The notes under the pieces: model-generated
Databases searched by the model: none
The model's input: only the letters and a program-made list of their open reading frames with translations
What the model was told of the DNA's origin: nothing
Assembly: GCA_003506795.1 (NCBI GenBank)
Contig: DNYO01000295.1
Span: 4,437 to 11,273 of the forward strand
Direction: 5' to 3'
Source: Deltaproteobacteria bacterium
GTDB taxonomy: Bacteria > Desulfobacterota > Syntrophorhabdia > Syntrophorhabdales > Syntrophorhabdaceae
Length of the DNA stretch: 6,837 bases
Program-made: the position numbers and the translations under genes
Part shown: piece by piece, positions 5,243-6,837 of the stretch
How the letters are laid out: each line of letters opens with the position of its first letter
Numbering within the stretch: the stretch's first letter is position 1

Positions 5243-5408
5243 GCAAAACCTCACTTCGTCGACATCGACCGTTGTTCGTATTAAGATATTCGTATCGTGC
5301 CCGGATCCCCTGAACCGACAGAAATCTTCCCCGCGACCCACAACCGCCGTTGGCAATGCGCTTCACAGCTTGAAAATATTTTTTGTTCAATTACGAGGCC
5401 GAACACGC
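5243..5408 (-). other. Long 5' leader of the operon
   Basis: About 165 nt between the predicted transcription start and the first ATG. It contains a 21-bp AT-rich near-palindrome (5370-5390), then a G-rich stretch (about 5310-5350) and a short inverted repeat, GTCGA TG TCGAC (about 5257-5268). I could not match it to a known riboswitch consensus. An open frame runs through it but has no recognisable product. Confidence 0.4.
5370..5390. promoter_or_regulatory. 21-bp AT-rich near-palindrome, possible operator
   Basis: The arms TTGAA and TTCAA flank an 11-nt A/T-rich core; symmetric positions pair throughout the outer 5 bp and partly inside. It lies about 20-40 nt downstream of the predicted transcription start, where a bound repressor could block the operon. 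It loosely recalls TTG...CAA ended redox-repressor sites (Rex type) but does not match the usual Rex half-sites. Confidence 0.3.
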
Positions 5409-5414
5409 TCGTTC

Positions 5415-5443
5415 AGTATAGTGCATTTTTTTTATGAAGTCAA
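5415..5443 (-). promoter_or_regulatory. Sigma-70-type promoter of the hydrogenase/signalling operon
   Basis: On the minus strand TTGACT (5443-5438) and TATACT (5420-5415) are separated by exactly 17 nt, each one or two changes from consensus (TTGACA, TATAAT), with an A-rich spacer. It lies just behind the activator's terminator and points at the nine-gene run. Transcription would start near 5408, leaving a leader of about 165 nt before the first ATG. Confidence 0.65.
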
Positions 5444-5452
5444 AAGGACAGT

Positions 5453-5481
5453 GAAGAAAAATGGTCAAGAAGAATGACCAT
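5453..5481 (-). terminator. Intrinsic terminator after the sigma-54 activator gene
   Basis: On the minus strand a perfect 7-bp stem (ATGGTCA at 5481-5475, TGACCAT at 5467-5461) with a 7-nt loop is followed by TTTTCTT. It begins 24 nt after the activator's stop codon. The stem has only three G-C pairs, so it may be leaky, although flanking G-U pairs could extend it. Confidence 0.6.
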
Positions 5482-5504
5482 CCCGTTGCCATTCTCCGAC
5501 ATCC

Positions 5505-6837
5505 TCAGGCCCGCGACTTTCTGCCAAAGGGAATGCCAAGCTTTCTCATGCGATGGCGGAGTGTTCCGGGGTTCATACCGAGGAGTTCGGCGGCTCCCCC
5601 GGGGCCTTCAATTCTGCCGCCGGCGCTCTGCAGAATGCGCCTTATATGTTCCGCCTCCACATCATGAAGCGCCAGGAAACCGGGGCTCGCTTCCAATATC
5701 GACGGGGCTCGGTCCCGGGATGCGTCTGAAACACCCAGGATTCCGTCAAATTTAAGCGGTTTTCCGTCAGAAAGGATAAGGGCTCTCTCGACGGCATTCT
5801 CGACCTCTCTTACATTCCCCGGCCAGTCGTATGTCATGAGCGCATCCATGGCCCCCGGGGCAAGAGCAGGTATGGTATGGCGCACCATCTCCCGGCTTTT
5901 CTTCCGGATAAAATGCTGGACCAGGGCGGGTATATCGTTCTTTCTCGCTCTGAGCGGAGGAACGTCGACGGGAAATACCTTGATGCGAAAATAGAGATCA
6001 CCCCGGAAATCACCGTCTTCAACCATTCTTTCAAGGTTCCTGTTTGTCGCCGAAATGATCCTGATATCGACCCTGACGGGTTCCGTACCACCCACCCGTT
6101 CTATCTCCTTCTCCTGGAGCACGCGAAGAAGCCTCACCTGGGCATGGGGAGGAAGTTCGCTGATTTCATCAAGAAAGATGGTGCCGCCATGGGCCCTCTC
6201 AAAACGCCCTCTCTTGCGCGCCAGCGCCCCCGTAAAGGCGCCCTTTTCGTGACCGAAAAGCTCGCTGTCGATGAGTGATTCCGGGATTGCCCCGCAATTG
6301 ACCTTCACAAACGGTCCGTTATAGCGCGGGGACAGGTTGTGAATGGCATTGGCAATGACCTCTTTGCCGGTCCCCGTTTCGCCGACGAGAAGAACAGGAC
6401 TCACAAGGGGTGCCACTTTTCTTACACTTTCCATCACGCCTTTCAACCCGAAATCGGCCCCCACGATCTCGACGGTGTTCTTTCGCAGTTCATCCCGGAG
6501 ATACCGGTTGTCATCGGCAAGCATATCCTTGAGCTCCGTGACCTCGTACAGTCTTCGACTATTGGCCAGCGCGATGGCGGCAGGTTCGTTGACAAGGGAC
6601 CACAGCCGCACGTGATCCTCGGTGTAGCGGCCCGACCCCGCCGCCCTGACGCCAAAGGCGCCAACGTACTTGCCGTCAATGATAAGTCTGCCCAGCATCA
6701 TCGAACATTGATCCCAATTGAGATTCCTGGCGATTCTGCCAAGGATCGGATCGTCAAATACATTCTCGGCGATACGGACCCGGGGCCGGCGATAGGCCTC
6801 TTCGATCTCCTGTCTCAATTCCGGCGGCAGGTGCGTT
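5505..6837 (-). CDS. Sigma-54-dependent transcriptional activator (GAF-like, AAA+, Fis HTH), 5' end cut off
   Basis: The visible 443 residues are the greater part of an enhancer-binding protein; its start lies beyond the right edge (the frame is open to the edge, and I do not accept the TTG at 6818 as a start). Numbering from the first visible codon, residues 1-100 are the end of a GAF-like sensor domain (RLIIDGKYVGAFGVRA, then TEDHVRLWSLVNEPAAIAL), followed by a helical linker. The AAA+ domain has Walker A GETGTGKE (152-159), GAFTGA (199-204, the sigma-54 contact loop, intact), Walker B GTIFLDEI (218-225) and sensor II GNVRE (340-344). The C-terminus has a Fis-type HTH (about 411-435, AAELLGMNPGTLRHRM). 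It resembles FhlA-type activators. It lies directly upstream of the hydrogenase operon in the same direction, which makes it a candidate regulator, though no -24/-12 promoter is visible in the gap. Confidence 0.93.
   Translation of the reverse strand, partial: THLPPELRQEIEEAYRRPRVRIAENVFDDPILGRIARNLNWDQCSMMLGRLIIDGKYVGAFGVRAAGSGRYTEDHVRLWSLVNEPAAIALANSRRLYEVTELKDMLADDNRYLRDELRKNTVEIVGADFGLKGVMESVRKVAPLVSPVLLVGETGTGKEVIANAIHNLSPRYNGPFVKVNCGAIPESLIDSELFGHEKGAFTGALARKRGRFERAHGGTIFLDEISELPPHAQVRLLRVLQEKEIERVGGTEPVRVDIRIISATNRNLERMVEDGDFRGDLYFRIKVFPVDVPPLRARKNDIPALVQHFIRKKSREMVRHTIPALAPGAMDALMTYDWPGNVREVENAVERALILSDGKPLKFDGILGVSDASRDRAPSILEASPGFLALHDVEAEHIRRILQSAGGRIEGPGGAAELLGMNPGTLRHRMRKLGIPFGRKSRA

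Noticed and set aside
5243..5360. Riboswitch in the leader (c-di-GMP, molybdenum cofactor and cobalamin types considered)
   Set aside because: None of the core consensus strings I know were found by eye; a covariance-model search would be needed to exclude weak members.
5187..5390. Minus-strand 67-codon open frame with a TTG start in the operon leader
   Set aside because: It overlaps the true first gene in another frame, has no ribosome site and no recognisable product.
5401..5414. GAAC-N6-GTTC inverted repeat next to the -10 box, resembling a LexA/DinR site
   Set aside because: Gram-positive LexA boxes have a 4-nt spacer and longer conserved arms; only 4-bp arms match here, so chance is likely.
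1..6837. CRISPR arrays, tRNA or rRNA genes, insertion sequences, integrase or attachment sites
   Set aside because: I saw no spaced direct repeats, no cloverleaf or rRNA-like segments, and no transposase or integrase motifs; the window is almost fully filled by the minus-strand genes.

Overview
The window reads as a piece of an obligate anaerobe's genome. It is moderately GC-rich and densely packed, and every gene I can support lies on the minus strand. A sigma-54 activator beside an NAD-linked [FeFe]-hydrogenase operon suggests a syntrophic or fermentative bacterium, most likely deltaproteobacterial (Desulfobacterota, Syntrophorhabdus/Syntrophus-like) or a clostridial relative. That placement is inferred from gene content and style; no marker gene is present.

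Layout in transcription order, right to left. (1) 6837-5505: a sigma-54-dependent activator (GAF-like, AAA+, Fis HTH), cut by the right edge and closed by a likely intrinsic terminator (5453-5481). (2) 5443-5415: a strong sigma-70-type promoter facing a run of nine genes, followed by a leader of about 165 nt holding a 21-bp near-palindrome. (3) 5242-1388, a signalling half: DRTGG protein with six cysteines, RsbW-like ATPase, sensory-type [FeFe] hydrogenase, second DRTGG protein without cysteine, PHP phosphoesterase, second GHKL ATPase. (4) 1349-1, a catalytic or electron-transfer half: a small thioredoxin-like-ferredoxin homologue, NuoE-like [2Fe-2S] subunit, and the N-terminal 173 residues of a NuoF-like NADH/FMN subunit. 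The remainder of NuoF, and probably a catalytic HydA, should lie beyond the left edge.

The genes are separated by 40 nt or less or overlap by 4 nt (ATGA), so they are probably one operon. The likely theme is redox or H2 sensing coupled to an NAD(P)-linked, possibly electron-bifurcating, hydrogenase. The hydrogenase at 3039-4397 keeps all four H-cluster cysteines but has Ala where catalytic enzymes have the proton-relay Cys, and it lacks a PAS domain. This matches putative sensory hydrogenases (group D-like). The two ATPases, two DRTGG proteins and PHP protein around it are candidate output components, but no response regulator or STAS antagonist is in the window.

The most unusual direct observation is that both thioredoxin-like ferredoxin modules of the electron-transfer half (the whole 116-residue protein and the NuoF N-terminal domain) contain no cysteine at all, while NuoE keeps its four [2Fe-2S] ligands. 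The fold appears to be kept without its clusters, which removes two expected electron-transfer centres.
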